From contig OZ241746.1 of NCBI GenBank assembly GCA_965201045.1, positions 868,001 to 932,000 on the forward strand: a DNA stretch of 64,000 bases, in the 5' to 3' direction. Below the pieces are notes generated by a model that saw only the letters and a program-made list of their open reading frames with translations, did not search any database and had not been told where the DNA came from. Made by a program: the position numbers and the translations under genes. Position 1 is the stretch's first letter; each line of letters opens with the position of its first letter. The DNA is from JAPORK01 sp026710285. GTDB lineage: Bacteria > Pseudomonadota > Gammaproteobacteria > Pseudomonadales > Endozoicomonadaceae. This document shows, piece by piece, positions 1 through 9,653 of this stretch.

Positions 1-789
1 ATAATGATAATAGCCTGCTGGTAACCAATCGATACTCCATGGAAATATCGTTGTCTTCTCACCTGCTTTATGCAGTTTACCCTGATCAGGTATTTTCATA
101 TTAACCTTTTTATTAGCCGCAGCTCCCTTTACCCATAAAACATCCTTGTCTGTTAAAGCGTTACCGGGTTTAAATTTAACAACCATGAAACGCTCAAGTA
201 CCGCATTGTTTTCATTAATCAGATCCATGCGCAGCAGAATATGTGTTGATCTGTCTATCCACAGCAAAAAACCATACCGGTCCTTGTCTTTTGGAATAAT
301 TGAAATTTTTGCACATTCTCTGCCAGCCATCCTGGAATTTTTGTCAATTTTAAAAAGATACAGTTTTTTAATCTTTTCAGGAATTATATTAAAATTTTCA
401 CCTTCAAAAGGAATATAAGAGGCAATATTAGCTAATTCATGCTTTTTAAAACCATCTACTTCTACTATTTTATGGTCTTTCCTTAAAAACTCTCTTTCAT
501 GACCATCGAGAAAGACCAGTCGTTCATATTCATGTTTATCAGGTTTCATGTGAATTAATTTTACAGTAGAGATTCCAGACTGATCTTCATAAATAAAAAT
601 TTGCTCATAATTTTCAGTACGCATTGCATGCAGCATGTACTCTATCTGCTTTAATGCAACAAATGCCGATGTATCCTCCTGAGAAAAAAGAGTAACAGAG
701 CATGGCAATAAAAGAAGAAAAATAATAAAAATTCTCTTTATGTTATCAGAATGAATTAAAAGTTTGTTTATAAAAAAAGTATTTATCAC
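1..789 (-). CDS. rseB: RseB/MucB, periplasmic sigma-E regulator (partial, runs off left edge)
   Basis: RseB binds the periplasmic part of the anti-sigma factor RseA and shields it from proteolysis until envelope stress (lipoprotein or LPS signals) releases it. I read one open frame of 263 codons from a GTG at 787-789 to the window edge. The GTG has AGAAGG upstream. An N-terminal hydrophobic stretch (IFIIFLLLLPCS) is a signal peptide. Family-typical segments follow: FLDGHERE, the RMAGRECAKISIIPKD strand pair, a LLWIDRSTHILLRMDL strand, and PWSIDWLPAGY opening the second domain. The start is less certain than the identity because no ATG is available in frame. The gene lies on the same strand as rpoE and rseA, but about 1 kb of non-coding DNA separates it from rseA, where the family normally has none. 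Confidence 0.85.
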   Translation of the reverse strand, partial: MINTFFINKLLIHSDNIKRIFIIFLLLLPCSVTLFSQEDTSAFVALKQIEYMLHAMRTENYEQIFIYEDQSGISTVKLIHMKPDKHEYERLVFLDGHEREFLRKDHKIVEVDGFKKHELANIASYIPFEGENFNIIPEKIKKLYLFKIDKNSRMAGRECAKISIIPKDKDRYGFLLWIDRSTHILLRMDLINENNAVLERFMVVKFKPGNALTDKDVLWVKGAAANKKVNMKIPDQGKLHKAGEKTTIFPWSIDWLPAGYYHY

Positions 790-1811
790 AACATTTCACA
801 CCTTCTGAGTTTTAGACAAATAAAACATTCATGTTAAGAGCCTTGATATTTCATAATCGCTTCAATTTAGACAGCCATAATATTTTAATGATCACAGCAG
901 ATGCAGCAAGTTAAATGGCTCTGTTGTCTGTGATCATTTTGCTGATATTAAATTTTTTAGTCAGATGGCGTTGACAGTTAAGTTAACCATTTTATTGAAA
1001 CTGCGCATATAGCTCAACATGGTAATGGTGCGCTAACCGCTTATACCTGATAGCAATTCAACAATGACTTTATTTAGTTTGAGAAATAATCTTTCTGCAA
1101 GACTTCACTCTTGTTTCAATAATATTTTTAAAACCAACATACTTTTAAAAGACCAAAAAATATTCTTTCACAGAATTTTATATAATCATCGATTATAAAA
1201 GTTATATACCAGTCAAATCTCAAAGCACTAAATTTTAGTTTTTTACAATCCTTTAATAACAATAATTTTCTTAGAAAACCAATCTGATTTTTTGAAGTTT
1301 ATAAATATGTCACTTCATAAGTTATTATTTTTAGTAGTTCTTTCCGTAGAGCATCTGCATATTTAATCTGTTATTATCATCTAAAAAAAGACGGTTGACT
1401 TTTGTTTTGGCGCTACGATGATTTTTCAGAAAAAAGATTTTTAATATTCTTTTTCTGATTATTATTCAATACCATGCAGTGTTTTATTATTTCCCTAATC
1501 TACAACTAAAAACCGATATTTAAAATACGTTTATTATTCAGTTGTTGTCACACTCCGAAAGTCACCGCTAAACATTAGTAGTTTTTGTATTGCAATATCA
1601 TAGGTATTTGCCAAAAAAATATATACCGATTAATTGAAATTCTCCGATTAAAAAAATCATTCTTCTCTTGTTGTTCAATCTACAGAAACTGTCCTCAGAT
1701 TGCACTTTAAAAGATTAATTACTTTAATTCGCAACAATACACTGTTTGTGTACACACCAAAAAGCAAATATAACATAATCTGCTATAAAATTAATTCAAT
1801 TTGAGTATCCA
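790..1811. other. AT-rich spacer between rseA and rseB, no gene seen
   Basis: About 1 kb of very AT-rich sequence splits the usual rseA-rseB junction. No reading frame of useful length, tRNA-like fold or repeat-family member was recognised on either strand. It may be decayed DNA, an unrecognised insertion remnant, or a long leader for rseB. Confidence 0.5.
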
Positions 1812-2453
1812 TTAATATAACTGAAACTTAACAGCCCGTACAAAGGGCAACATACCCTGCATACTTTTCATATCGATTTCTTCTGCATGCTGAAAACTAT
1901 AAGCTTTAAATCGTTTAAGCACTTGCTTATCTATTGCTCGCATAACATGCTGTTTTTGTTGTTGAGGATCAATAGCAGTAGGTATTTCATGGACATGCTC
2001 ATACTCTCCATATGTCACTTTTGGAGAATAGCCATCTGCACCAGCATCAGAAAGTAATATTGAATTATTTTCATATGTGGTAGTAATAGGCTGGTTATAC
2101 TTCCAAATACCTGCACCGACAAGTACCGCTAAAACAAAAGAAGCCGCAAATGCATATTTGCTTATATGGTTCATCCACTGAAAATTATTATGTACAATTA
2201 AGCTTTTGGTCACCGCAAAATTCGGTTGTTTGTTAATAACTTCAGCAACCCTATCAGACAGATCAATATTGATAGGAGGCGTTTTGTTGTTTCTTAAAAC
2301 ATCACCGATTAACTGATAACGTTTAGCAACACTTTGTATTTTTTTATTATGAAAGTTTGCCAGCACATCATGCAGATCATCCTCATTAGCTTCGCCATCC
2401 ATGACTGCTGACAACGACTCTTTCAGCTGTTCGTTATTGTTATCTTTTTTCAT
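1812..2453 (-). CDS. rseA: RseA/MucA anti-sigma-E factor
   Basis: An inner-membrane anti-sigma factor that holds RpoE inactive and is degraded stepwise by DegS, RseP and cytoplasmic proteases under envelope stress. The 213-residue product starts with the typical RseA_N pattern (ESLSAVMDGEANEDDLHDVL, residues 12-31), which contacts the sigma factor. It has one transmembrane helix at about residues 100-117 (YAFAASFVLAVLVGAGIW) and a periplasmic C-terminal half. The length matches E. coli RseA (about 216). It lies 43 bp downstream of rpoE on the same strand, so the two are probably co-transcribed. The C-terminus ends in KFQLY, so I do not see the usual DegS-site context clearly. Confidence 0.93.
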   Translation of the reverse strand: MKKDNNNEQLKESLSAVMDGEANEDDLHDVLANFHNKKIQSVAKRYQLIGDVLRNNKTPPINIDLSDRVAEVINKQPNFAVTKSLIVHNNFQWMNHISKYAFAASFVLAVLVGAGIWKYNQPITTTYENNSILLSDAGADGYSPKVTYGEYEHVHEIPTAIDPQQQKQHVMRAIDKQVLKRFKAYSFQHAEEIDMKSMQGMLPFVRAVKFQLY

Positions 2454-2496
2454 AAAAACCTCTATTTACAGACATTTATAAAACTTTACTTTTTTG

Positions 2497-3069
2497 TTAT
2501 ACCAAAGCTGCCAATGCTTTATCAATGGCTGTACGTGCCCTAAAAATTCTTGATCTTACTGTTCCAACAGGACAGTCCATTACATCAGAAATTTCTTCAT
2601 AGCTTAAACCGTCGATTTCGCGTAACGTTATTGCGGTTCTTAGTCCATCAGGCAAACTATTAATAACATTAAATATAGTTTCTTTAACTTCTTCTTTATA
2701 CAGAATATCTTCCGGTGTACTTATTTCATAAAGATTATCTTCATCAAAATGCTCAGTTTCATCTATGTCAATATCTACACCCAATGATTTTCTCTGTTGA
2801 GATATTACATGGTTTTTTGCTGTATTAATTGCAATTCTGTATAACCATGTATAAAAAGCGCTGTCTCCTCTAAAATTATTCAAAGCACGGTAAGCTTTAA
2901 TAAAAGTTTCTTGAGCCACATCCTGTACTTCATTTCGATTCTTTATGTAGTTACTAACCAGTGCCAAAATTTTGTATTGATATCTGATGACTAAGAGGTC
3001 AAAAGCCTGCTTTTCACCTTCTTTAACCCTATTTATTAATTGATTATCTGTATCCGGTGCTTTTGTCAT
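2497..3069 (-). CDS. rpoE: RNA polymerase sigma-E (RpoE/AlgU)
   Basis: An extracytoplasmic-function sigma factor directing transcription of envelope-stress genes. I choose the ATG at 3067-3069 (MTKAPDTDNQLINRV), preceded by GAGGGG, over the frame-extending ATG at 3111. This gives 190 residues, against 191 in E. coli. Region 2 is visible as DVAQETFIKAYRALNNF with the following WLYRIAINTAKN. Region 4 is a helix-turn-helix SYEEISDVMDCPVGTVRSR. The gene heads the rpoE-rseA block, so it is likely autoregulated, but no convincing GGAACTT/TCTGA promoter was found just upstream. Confidence 0.95.
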   Translation of the reverse strand: MTKAPDTDNQLINRVKEGEKQAFDLLVIRYQYKILALVSNYIKNRNEVQDVAQETFIKAYRALNNFRGDSAFYTWLYRIAINTAKNHVISQQRKSLGVDIDIDETEHFDEDNLYEISTPEDILYKEEVKETIFNVINSLPDGLRTAITLREIDGLSYEEISDVMDCPVGTVRSRIFRARTAIDKALAALV

Positions 3070-3554
3070 AAGGCCGCCCCTCAATATTTGGAATAAAAAC
3101 AGGCTATTCATTTATACATAATGACTCTGATAGTTTTTGTGATATGCACTTTTTATTTTAGGGAAAAATAATATCGCTCATGTTATATTTTTCATAAAAC
3201 TATCTGAAACCTGTTATGCCTTTGACATCAATTAATCTACAGGCACTCTCTAATTATAATAGGTATATTTTAGTCTGACCCACTTTAAGGCTGCCGATCA
3301 TTCCTTTATAGACTAATCAAAAGAAAAAAAGTTCCTGCGATTTATTATCTCTGTCTGTTTTTACTCCAATAATTCAGATGAAAAAGTCAATAAATCGCAG
3401 GGAATATTGAGCCAGAGGATTCCTGTTTTCACAGGAATGACCGAAAAAAAGGAATGACGGAAGAACAGCAACAAAGAAACGAATAGCCAGCAGCAACAGG
3501 CAAAACGGTGACCGTTTATCGACATTTATAACCTGCAAAAAGATTATAACTGGC
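3070..3554. other. Intergenic region with one REP-like palindrome
   Basis: No gene was seen. A 24-bp palindrome at 3418-3441 (GATTCC...GGAATGAC form) is a diverged member of the same REP-like family found at 9274, 11142 and 44239-44384. The rest is AT-rich leader sequence for rpoE and the downstream flank. Confidence 0.6.
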
Positions 3555-4988
3555 TCATAACCCGTGTTCTTCCTTGCGATGAATTAAACCCTTTTGTTGG
3601 TAATAAACACTCAGAATCATCCCAACTGGCAGCCATATGTATAGCCATGATTCATTGGGGCGAGTGATGATTTTTTGTATATCATTTAACATCGCAATCA
3701 GTGAAACTATCAGAAGGATAACTCCTGTTTTCATCAGTAGATGGTGGCGATATGCTGATTTTAGTGCCAATCCTGCCATCCCTACAAGCATACTAATAAA
3801 AAGGAGGATGCCTACCACACCATAAAGGTATAAAACATGTAAAAAATAGTTATGCGGGCTATCAACTAACTCTCCCCAGTTATTATATGCAGCAAAGGCA
3901 GAGTCAAAGCCGTGCCCCAGCCAGGGGCGTTGTATAATTTGCAGTACCGCCGTTTTCCATATGTTTGTACGACCACCGAATGTGTTCTCAATTACTGTAT
4001 GACCACTGAACATATTCTCAATTATTGTTTTCAAGGTAAAGTTGTATTTGTCAGCATGTTGATGCTGGCTGCTAAGATGTTCAGTATTAACACACATTAT
4101 GAACATGATTACCAGGAGGCTTAAAAATAAATATACATAAGCCATTTTATTTCTGTAAATCACCATAGAGATAAATATTCCAACGAGTACTGCAACCCCG
4201 GGTCCTCGTGACCAGGTCATCACAATATAGAGTATCAGAATAGTTATCCCTGCCCATGAACAAAAAAGCAGTCTGTGCATATTTTGGTGATAAAATTTTT
4301 TTTGTTGCCAGTGAAGCAGCAATATTAGAAATAACGAATAATACATTGCAGCGACGACAGGATGACTTAAATTAGCCCAGCGACCCTGGAAGCTAAAAAT
4401 ACGATATTGACGATAGAGCATGCCATGCCCCTCAACACCATAATGATAAATTAAGGAGAGCAATGCAGCACAGGCAGCTATAAAACAACAGAACAGCAAG
4501 CATTTTTGCAGTTTTTTGGGTGTTTCGCCCAGACGTATAATCGCATAAATGTATAAACTGATAAAAATGCAGCGTTTTGCTACATCCGCCCATGTGAGTG
4601 TTGTGTTGCTCCATCCCTTGGAAAGAAAAGCCCACACTAAAAACATCAGCAAAAATATTTCTGCCCAGATCGGTCGCCATGTTGTTATTTTTTTAATATT
4701 GATTAAAAACACAACGAAAGAGGGGAGTATAAGCCAGAGATAAGTTTGTGTTGCCCAGCCACTTCCTCTGCCCAGCCATATTACACCTGTAATCTGGATA
4801 ACCAGTCCCACAGGCAAAATATAAGCAATTATCAGCTGCTCCAGACGTGATAAATATTCCTTTATAGTACCGTGACAGGAACTGAAAGACAGTAATGGGT
4901 TCAAAAAAAAATCTCCGTTGCTGAGGCTGGCTGATGAACAGATTATTTTTCGACCATTCTGGCTTGCAGAAAACTGAGCCCTTTTCAA
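3555..4988 (-). CDS. O-antigen ligase / Wzy_C family membrane protein
   Basis: Predicted polytopic inner-membrane enzyme of the O-antigen ligase/polymerase superfamily, which joins O-polysaccharide to lipid A-core (WaaL type) or polymerises repeat units. The 477-residue product has about ten hydrophobic helices. It carries the Wzy_C signature region with SRGPGVA on one loop and GHGFDSAF..WGELVDSPHNYFLHVLYLYG near residues 370-400, where the His-Asn after the long periplasmic loop is typical of ligases. It sits apart from the main polysaccharide locus, next to ttcA, which fits a ligase better than a locus-specific polymerase. The N-terminal 40 residues are poorly conserved-looking, so the start could be further in. 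Confidence 0.75.
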   Translation of the reverse strand: MKRAQFSASQNGRKIICSSASLSNGDFFLNPLLSFSSCHGTIKEYLSRLEQLIIAYILPVGLVIQITGVIWLGRGSGWATQTYLWLILPSFVVFLINIKKITTWRPIWAEIFLLMFLVWAFLSKGWSNTTLTWADVAKRCIFISLYIYAIIRLGETPKKLQKCLLFCCFIAACAALLSLIYHYGVEGHGMLYRQYRIFSFQGRWANLSHPVVAAMYYSLFLILLLHWQQKKFYHQNMHRLLFCSWAGITILILYIVMTWSRGPGVAVLVGIFISMVIYRNKMAYVYLFLSLLVIMFIMCVNTEHLSSQHQHADKYNFTLKTIIENMFSGHTVIENTFGGRTNIWKTAVLQIIQRPWLGHGFDSAFAAYNNWGELVDSPHNYFLHVLYLYGVVGILLFISMLVGMAGLALKSAYRHHLLMKTGVILLIVSLIAMLNDIQKIITRPNESWLYIWLPVGMILSVYYQQKGLIHRKEEHGL

Positions 4989-5290
4989 GATTGTCGATCA
5001 TCCTGAGCCATTATTTTTGTTTATAAATTTTGTTGTTTTATACGGTAACATTTAATCTCTTTGTTTGCAAAAGATTGCAGCTGATTAAAATACCGTGTAT
5101 TGCCACACATTCTGTACGAATTACTATTTAACAATCCGGCACTTAACTTACTTCTCTCATTGTTTTTAATTTAATATTCGCTATATTATATACAAAAAAA
5201 CCACTGACTCAATTAACATAATGATATTATGGCAATTTTTTTATACAGCCAGAGCGTATAAAAAATATTGCGAATTAACAGCAACAGACT
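4989..5290. other. Intergenic, nothing recognised
   Basis: About 300 bp of AT-rich sequence between the ligase-like gene and ttcA. No gene, repeat or clear terminator was recognised. Confidence 0.4.
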
Positions 5291-6199
5291 CTAGACTGTG
5301 GTTGTCTGGATGATATCCCCGGAATAACTTTCAGCCGTATTAAATTCTGCAGTAAATTCCTGCTCATCAAACGCCTGATCACCGTCTGGGAATGGAGTAT
5401 CGGTTTTTTGCAGTGCTTTAAACTCATAAAGAGAAGTATCAGCCAAATGTGACGGAACAACATTTTGCACAGCACGAAACATGGTATCAACACGCCCGGG
5501 AAAGCGTTTATCCCATTCGACTAACATTTTTTTTATCGCTTGCCGTTGTAGCTTAGGCTGACTACCACATAAATTACAGGGAATAATGGGAAAATTTTTC
5601 AGTGCTGCATAGCTTGCAATATCTTTTTCTCTGCAATAGGCAAGTGGTCTTATCACAATATGTTTACCATCATCACTGATGAGTTTAGGAGGCATTGCCT
5701 TAAGTTTACCGCCATGAAACATATTGAGAAAAAGTGTTTCTAAAATATCTTCACGATGATGACCTAAAGCAATTTTTGTTGCATTAATTTTTGTAGCTGT
5801 CCGATATAAAAGCCCCCGCCTTAAACGTGAACACAGTGAACAGGTTGTTTTTCCTTCAGGTATTTTCTCTTTTACAATACTATAGGTATCTTTTTGTACA
5901 ATAAGATAATCAACCTGTTGACGGGAAAGGTAATCTGGTAAAACGTGTTCCGGAAAGCCTGGCTGTTTCTGATCCAGATTGACTGCGGTGACCTTAAAAT
6001 TAACCGGCGCATATTTTTGTATATTCAGTAAAATATCCAGCATAGTATAACTGTCTTTACCACCGGAAAGACAGCACATAACATGGTCACCCTCTTCAAT
6101 CATATTGAAGTTTACAATCGCCTTTGTTGTTTCACGGCGAAGTTTTTTCTGTAATTTATTGAGTGTAACCTTTTCGTTTTGTGAAAAAGTTTGTTGCAT
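5291..6199 (-). CDS. ttcA: tRNA 2-thiocytidine-32 biosynthesis protein TtcA
   Basis: ATP-dependent enzyme that thiolates cytidine 32 of certain tRNAs using an Fe-S cluster. From the ATG at 6197-6199 (MQQTFSQ) it has 302 residues, against 311 in E. coli. An upstream GTG would add nine residues but has no family support. The PP-loop SGGKDS is at residues 45-50. The two CXXC pairs that hold the cluster are C120/C123 (CSLC) and C208/C211 (CNLC). GHHRED and FHGGKLKAMPP are also typical. It is divergent from pyrG with a 470-bp gap. Confidence 0.95.
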   Translation of the reverse strand: MQQTFSQNEKVTLNKLQKKLRRETTKAIVNFNMIEEGDHVMCCLSGGKDSYTMLDILLNIQKYAPVNFKVTAVNLDQKQPGFPEHVLPDYLSRQQVDYLIVQKDTYSIVKEKIPEGKTTCSLCSRLRRGLLYRTATKINATKIALGHHREDILETLFLNMFHGGKLKAMPPKLISDDGKHIVIRPLAYCREKDIASYAALKNFPIIPCNLCGSQPKLQRQAIKKMLVEWDKRFPGRVDTMFRAVQNVVPSHLADTSLYEFKALQKTDTPFPDGDQAFDEQEFTAEFNTAESYSGDIIQTTTV

Positions 6200-6289
6200 A
6201 ATATAAAAGCTTACGTAATATTGCACATCATCAGTAAAGATCTGTTAGTCTACAATACGGCGCTTAAATAAACAATTATTAATTAATTG

Positions 6290-6319
6290 CCCGGGTCGGT
6301 ATCATCAGGACGACCCGGG
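6290..6319. repeat. GC-rich inverted repeat between ttcA and pyrG
   Basis: A perfect 9-bp inverted repeat, CCCGGGTCG and CGACCCGGG, is separated by a 12-base loop in otherwise AT-rich DNA, followed by GGTCCGGGG. No T-run follows, so it is not a standard terminator. It lies in the divergent promoter region of ttcA and pyrG and could be an operator or a small repeat insertion. The rest of 6200-6671 shows no gene. Confidence 0.5.
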
Positions 6320-6671
6320 GTCCGGGGAAAAAACTGGTAATACGTATGCAAGTGTTTTCATGCGCCGGCACAAAAAAATAAAACACCTTTAATTCAACAA
6401 CTTAAAAACAAAAATCGCAGATGTTCAATTATAAAGTTTAATCTTTTGTAGTTGATGGTGAAGATAAGTGATAGAATCAGCAGTTAACAATTTTGTACAT
6501 TTTGGAGCCGGAACAATAAAAACTGATAATTTTATGCGATAATTAAAATCGCAGCACCACTGAACGGTTAAAATTTATATAGCTTTTTATTGATTTATTA
6601 TCTGGTCAAAATAACTATCCTTACTGGTACAAAACCTACTAAAAAATTTAATTAAACATGGTTGTTTTTTC

Positions 6672-8327
6672 ATGAAGCGTTGCATATTCGTAACAGGCGG
6701 TGTTGTTTCTTCTCTGGGAAAAGGGCTGGCATCTGCCTGCCTGGGTGCTTTACTTGAGACCCGCGGATTAAAAGTAACATTACTAAAACTGGACCCTTAT
6801 ATTAATGTTGATCCAGGCACAATGAGTCCTTTTCAACATGGAGAAGTTTATGTAACAGAAGATGGTGCCGAAACCGATCTGGATCTTGGTCATTATGAGC
6901 GCTTTGTCAACACTAAAATGTGTCAGAGCAATAATTTTACCACCGGTCGTGTTTATGAAGAAGTTTTACGCAAAGAGCGTCGTGGCGACTATCTCGGAGC
7001 GACTATTCAGATTATTCCTCATGTAACGGATGAAATTAAGCGCCGCATCATTGCAGGCGCTAACGAGGCAGACATTGCACTCGTTGAGGTAGGCGGAACC
7101 GTAGGTGATATTGAATCACAACCTTTCCTGGAAGCCATCCGCCAGCTTAAGGCAGAACTTGGTCCGGAACGTGCCATGCTAATGCACCTGACACTGGTAC
7201 CGCATATTCGTACCGCCGGAGAGATGAAAACCAAACCCACGCAACACTCAGTAAAAGAGTTGCGCTCCATTGGTCTTCAGCCAGACATTTTGATATGCCG
7301 GTCAGAAGCAGGCATTGACGATGATGCAAAATATAAAATTTCTTTATTTACTGATGTGGCTGAACAGGCGGTTATTTCTCTGCCCGATGTAGATTCTGTC
7401 TATCGAATTCCAGAGATTTTATGCAAACAGCATCTGGATCAGTTTATCACCAATCAGTTTAAGCTTAACTGCCATGCAGCAGACCTTACTGAATGGAATG
7501 ATGTGATTAGCCGTGAATGCAATCCTGGACGTAGCGTATCTATTGCAATGGTAGGTAAATACATGGAACTTCTCGATGCTTATAAATCATTAATTGAAGC
7601 GGTTAAACATGCAGGTATTCGTACCAAAACGAAGATTAATATCACTTATATCGATTCTGAACAGATTGAAAAATACGGCACAGATATACTTGCAGATGCA
7701 GATGTTGACGCCATCCTGGTACCCGGTGGTTTTGGTGAAAGAGGCGTTGAAGGAAAAATAGCAACGGCAAGATTTGCACGTGAAAATAAGATACCTTATC
7801 TTGGCATTTGCCTTGGTATGCAGACTGCCGTCATTGATTTTGCCCGCCATGTCGCTGGACTTGAAGGGGCTAACAGCACTGAGTTTGATAACAATACCGC
7901 TTATCCTGTTATTGCATTAATTACTGAATGGAAAAATACCGATGGTAGTATTGAACTGCGTACCGATGAAGCAGACAAAGGCGGCACAATGCGGTTAGGC
8001 AGTCAGCTATGCCACTTGAAGGAAAACTCGCTGGTGCGCAGCATCTATCAGCAAGAACAGATAAAAGAGCGTCATCGTCACCGTTATGAAGTCAATGAAC
8101 GTTTTGTGGATCAGCTACAACAGGCAGGCTTAAGGATATCGGGTATTTCCGCAGACAAAAACCTTGTTGAAATTGTAGAAATGCCTGATCATCCCTGGTT
8201 TATCGGTTGTCAGTCTCACCCTGAATTTAATTCTACACCACGCTATGGACATGCGTTATTTTCTTCTTTTGTTGAAGCAGCACATGTTTATAATCAGGCA
8301 AAATCAACACAACAGGGAGCACACTGA
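6672..8327 (+). CDS. pyrG: CTP synthase
   Basis: Converts UTP to CTP with ATP and glutamine, the last step of de novo pyrimidine nucleotide synthesis. The 551-residue product (545 in E. coli) opens with the family's IFVTGGVVSSLGKGLASA amidoligase loop. The C-terminal class I glutaminase holds PGGFGERG, the nucleophile Cys near residue 380 in GICLGMQ, and a late catalytic HPEF. It lies three bases upstream of kdsA, which indicates one transcript, as in many gammaproteobacteria. The enolase gene that commonly follows kdsA is absent here. Confidence 0.98.
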   Translation: MKRCIFVTGGVVSSLGKGLASACLGALLETRGLKVTLLKLDPYINVDPGTMSPFQHGEVYVTEDGAETDLDLGHYERFVNTKMCQSNNFTTGRVYEEVLRKERRGDYLGATIQIIPHVTDEIKRRIIAGANEADIALVEVGGTVGDIESQPFLEAIRQLKAELGPERAMLMHLTLVPHIRTAGEMKTKPTQHSVKELRSIGLQPDILICRSEAGIDDDAKYKISLFTDVAEQAVISLPDVDSVYRIPEILCKQHLDQFITNQFKLNCHAADLTEWNDVISRECNPGRSVSIAMVGKYMELLDAYKSLIEAVKHAGIRTKTKINITYIDSEQIEKYGTDILADADVDAILVPGGFGERGVEGKIATARFARENKIPYLGICLGMQTAVIDFARHVAGLEGANSTEFDNNTAYPVIALITEWKNTDGSIELRTDEADKGGTMRLGSQLCHLKENSLVRSIYQQEQIKERHRHRYEVNERFVDQLQQAGLRISGISADKNLVEIVEMPDHPWFIGCQSHPEFNSTPRYGHALFSSFVEAAHVYNQAKSTQQGAH

Positions 8328-8329
8328 CA

Positions 8330-9178
8330 ATGACCTGCAGCGTTATCACTGTTAACAACATTACGGTAGCCAATCATTTACCTTTCGTGCTGTTTGGCGG
8401 TATGAATGTACTTGAAAGTGAGTCACTGGCGATGACAGTGGCTGAACACTATGCAGAAGTCACTTCTAAACTGGGAATCCCATGGATCTTCAAAGCTTCT
8501 TTTGATAAGGCAAACCGTTCTTCTATACATTCTTACCGGGGACCCGGAATGGAAGCAGGTTTACGCCTTTTTGAAAAAATAAAGCAGGCTTTTGATGTTC
8601 CGTTGATTACCGATGTACACACGCCAGAACAATGCAAACCGGTAGCCGATGTTGTTGATATTATTCAGCTGCCAGCCTTTCTTGCACGACAGACTGATCT
8701 TATCAGTGCCATGGCAAAAACCGCTGCTGTTATCAATGTGAAAAAACCTCAGTTTCTAAGTCCTGGACAAATGGGTAATATCGTTGAAAAATTTGCAGCT
8801 TATGGTAATGAAAAAATTATCCTGTGTGAACGCGGTACCTGCTTTGGTTATGATAATCTGGTTGTGGATATGCTGGGTTTTAATACCATGAAGAAAGTTT
8901 CAAAAAATGCGCCGATCATTTTTGATGTAACGCATGCACTACAATGTCGCAACCCTGAAGGCGCAGCTTCTGGAGGAAGAGGTGATCAAACCGATGAACT
9001 CGGAAGGGCAGGTATAGCAACAGGCCTGGCAGGTCTCTTTCTGGAAGCACACCCTAATCCTGCTGATGCGTTGTGTGATGGTCCAAGTGCTCTGCCTTTA
9101 AGCAGGCTGGAAGCATTCTTGATACAAATGAAAGCGATCGATGATGTTGTGAAAAACAGCAGTGCAGGTAACTCATAA
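8330..9178 (+). CDS. kdsA: 3-deoxy-D-manno-octulosonate 8-phosphate synthase
   Basis: Condenses arabinose 5-phosphate with phosphoenolpyruvate to make KDO 8-phosphate for the LPS inner core. The 282-residue length is that of the family. Recognisable segments are FGGMNVLES near the start, FKASFDKANRSS, TDVHTPEQ, QLPAFLARQTDL, VKKPQFLSPGQM and ERGTCFGYDNLVVD. The presence of the gene implies a Gram-negative LPS with KDO. It is tightly coupled to pyrG. Confidence 0.98.
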   Translation: MTCSVITVNNITVANHLPFVLFGGMNVLESESLAMTVAEHYAEVTSKLGIPWIFKASFDKANRSSIHSYRGPGMEAGLRLFEKIKQAFDVPLITDVHTPEQCKPVADVVDIIQLPAFLARQTDLISAMAKTAAVINVKKPQFLSPGQMGNIVEKFAAYGNEKIILCERGTCFGYDNLVVDMLGFNTMKKVSKNAPIIFDVTHALQCRNPEGAASGGRGDQTDELGRAGIATGLAGLFLEAHPNPADALCDGPSALPLSRLEAFLIQMKAIDDVVKNSSAGNS

Positions 9179-9273
9179 AAGTCGTGGATAACAGATAAAA
9201 CACCTGTGGATAACTGTGATATCAAGTGTCTGCGGTATATAATCTTATAGAAAATACATTGTAAATAACAATG

Positions 9274-9297
9274 GATTCCCGCCTGCGCGGGAATGAC
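9274..9297. repeat. REP-like 24-bp palindrome
   Basis: GATTCCCGCC/GGAATGAC palindrome downstream of kdsA, identical to the copies at 44239 and 44300. It can form an 8-bp stem and could act as a transcript end. Confidence 0.7.
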
Positions 9298-9339
9298 AAC
9301 GGTGGAGTATGGCAGAAAGCGTTGAAGTCATGAATTAAT

Positions 9340-9590
9340 CCTATTTTTTAATTTCCGACTTTTATCCTGACAGGTATCTTCTGCTGAATATACCAATTTT
9401 TACTGAACACACCGTGGGCTGAGCCTGTCGAAGCCCGGCTACTTTCAGACCTCTGGGCTTCGACAGGCTCAGCCCATGTTTTTATACCAAAAGGTTGGTA
9501 TACTCAGTAGCAAGTAACCTATCAGGATAAAAATAAACATCTAAAAAATGTGACTAAGAGACAGCATAGAGGAGGCTGTCAAACCTTTTA
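9340..9590. repeat. Large palindromic repeat, copy a
   Basis: Member of the window-wide repeat family. The core at about 9409-9478 is CCGTGGGCTGAGCCTGTCG and its complement around a short spacer. The flanking arms carry 'ataccaa...ttggtata' and the right terminus 'aaaatgtgactaagagacag', followed by GAGGCTGTCAAA. It sits between kdsA and phrB, with no gene inside. Confidence 0.75.
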
Positions 9591-9653
9591 TACTATTCTA
9601 GTATCAGGGGTAATTACTGAAAACGAAATACAGAATAATTGTAAGGAAAAAAA

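Noticed and set aside
146..418. 90-codon plus-strand frame
   Set aside because: It is the opposite strand of rseB, whose frame gives a family match.
3112..3240. Sigma-E promoter upstream of rpoE
   Set aside because: TCAGA-like boxes exist but no GGAACTT-type box at the right distance.
7019..7850. Minus-strand frames across pyrG
   Set aside because: Shadows of pyrG, which is unmistakable on the plus strand.
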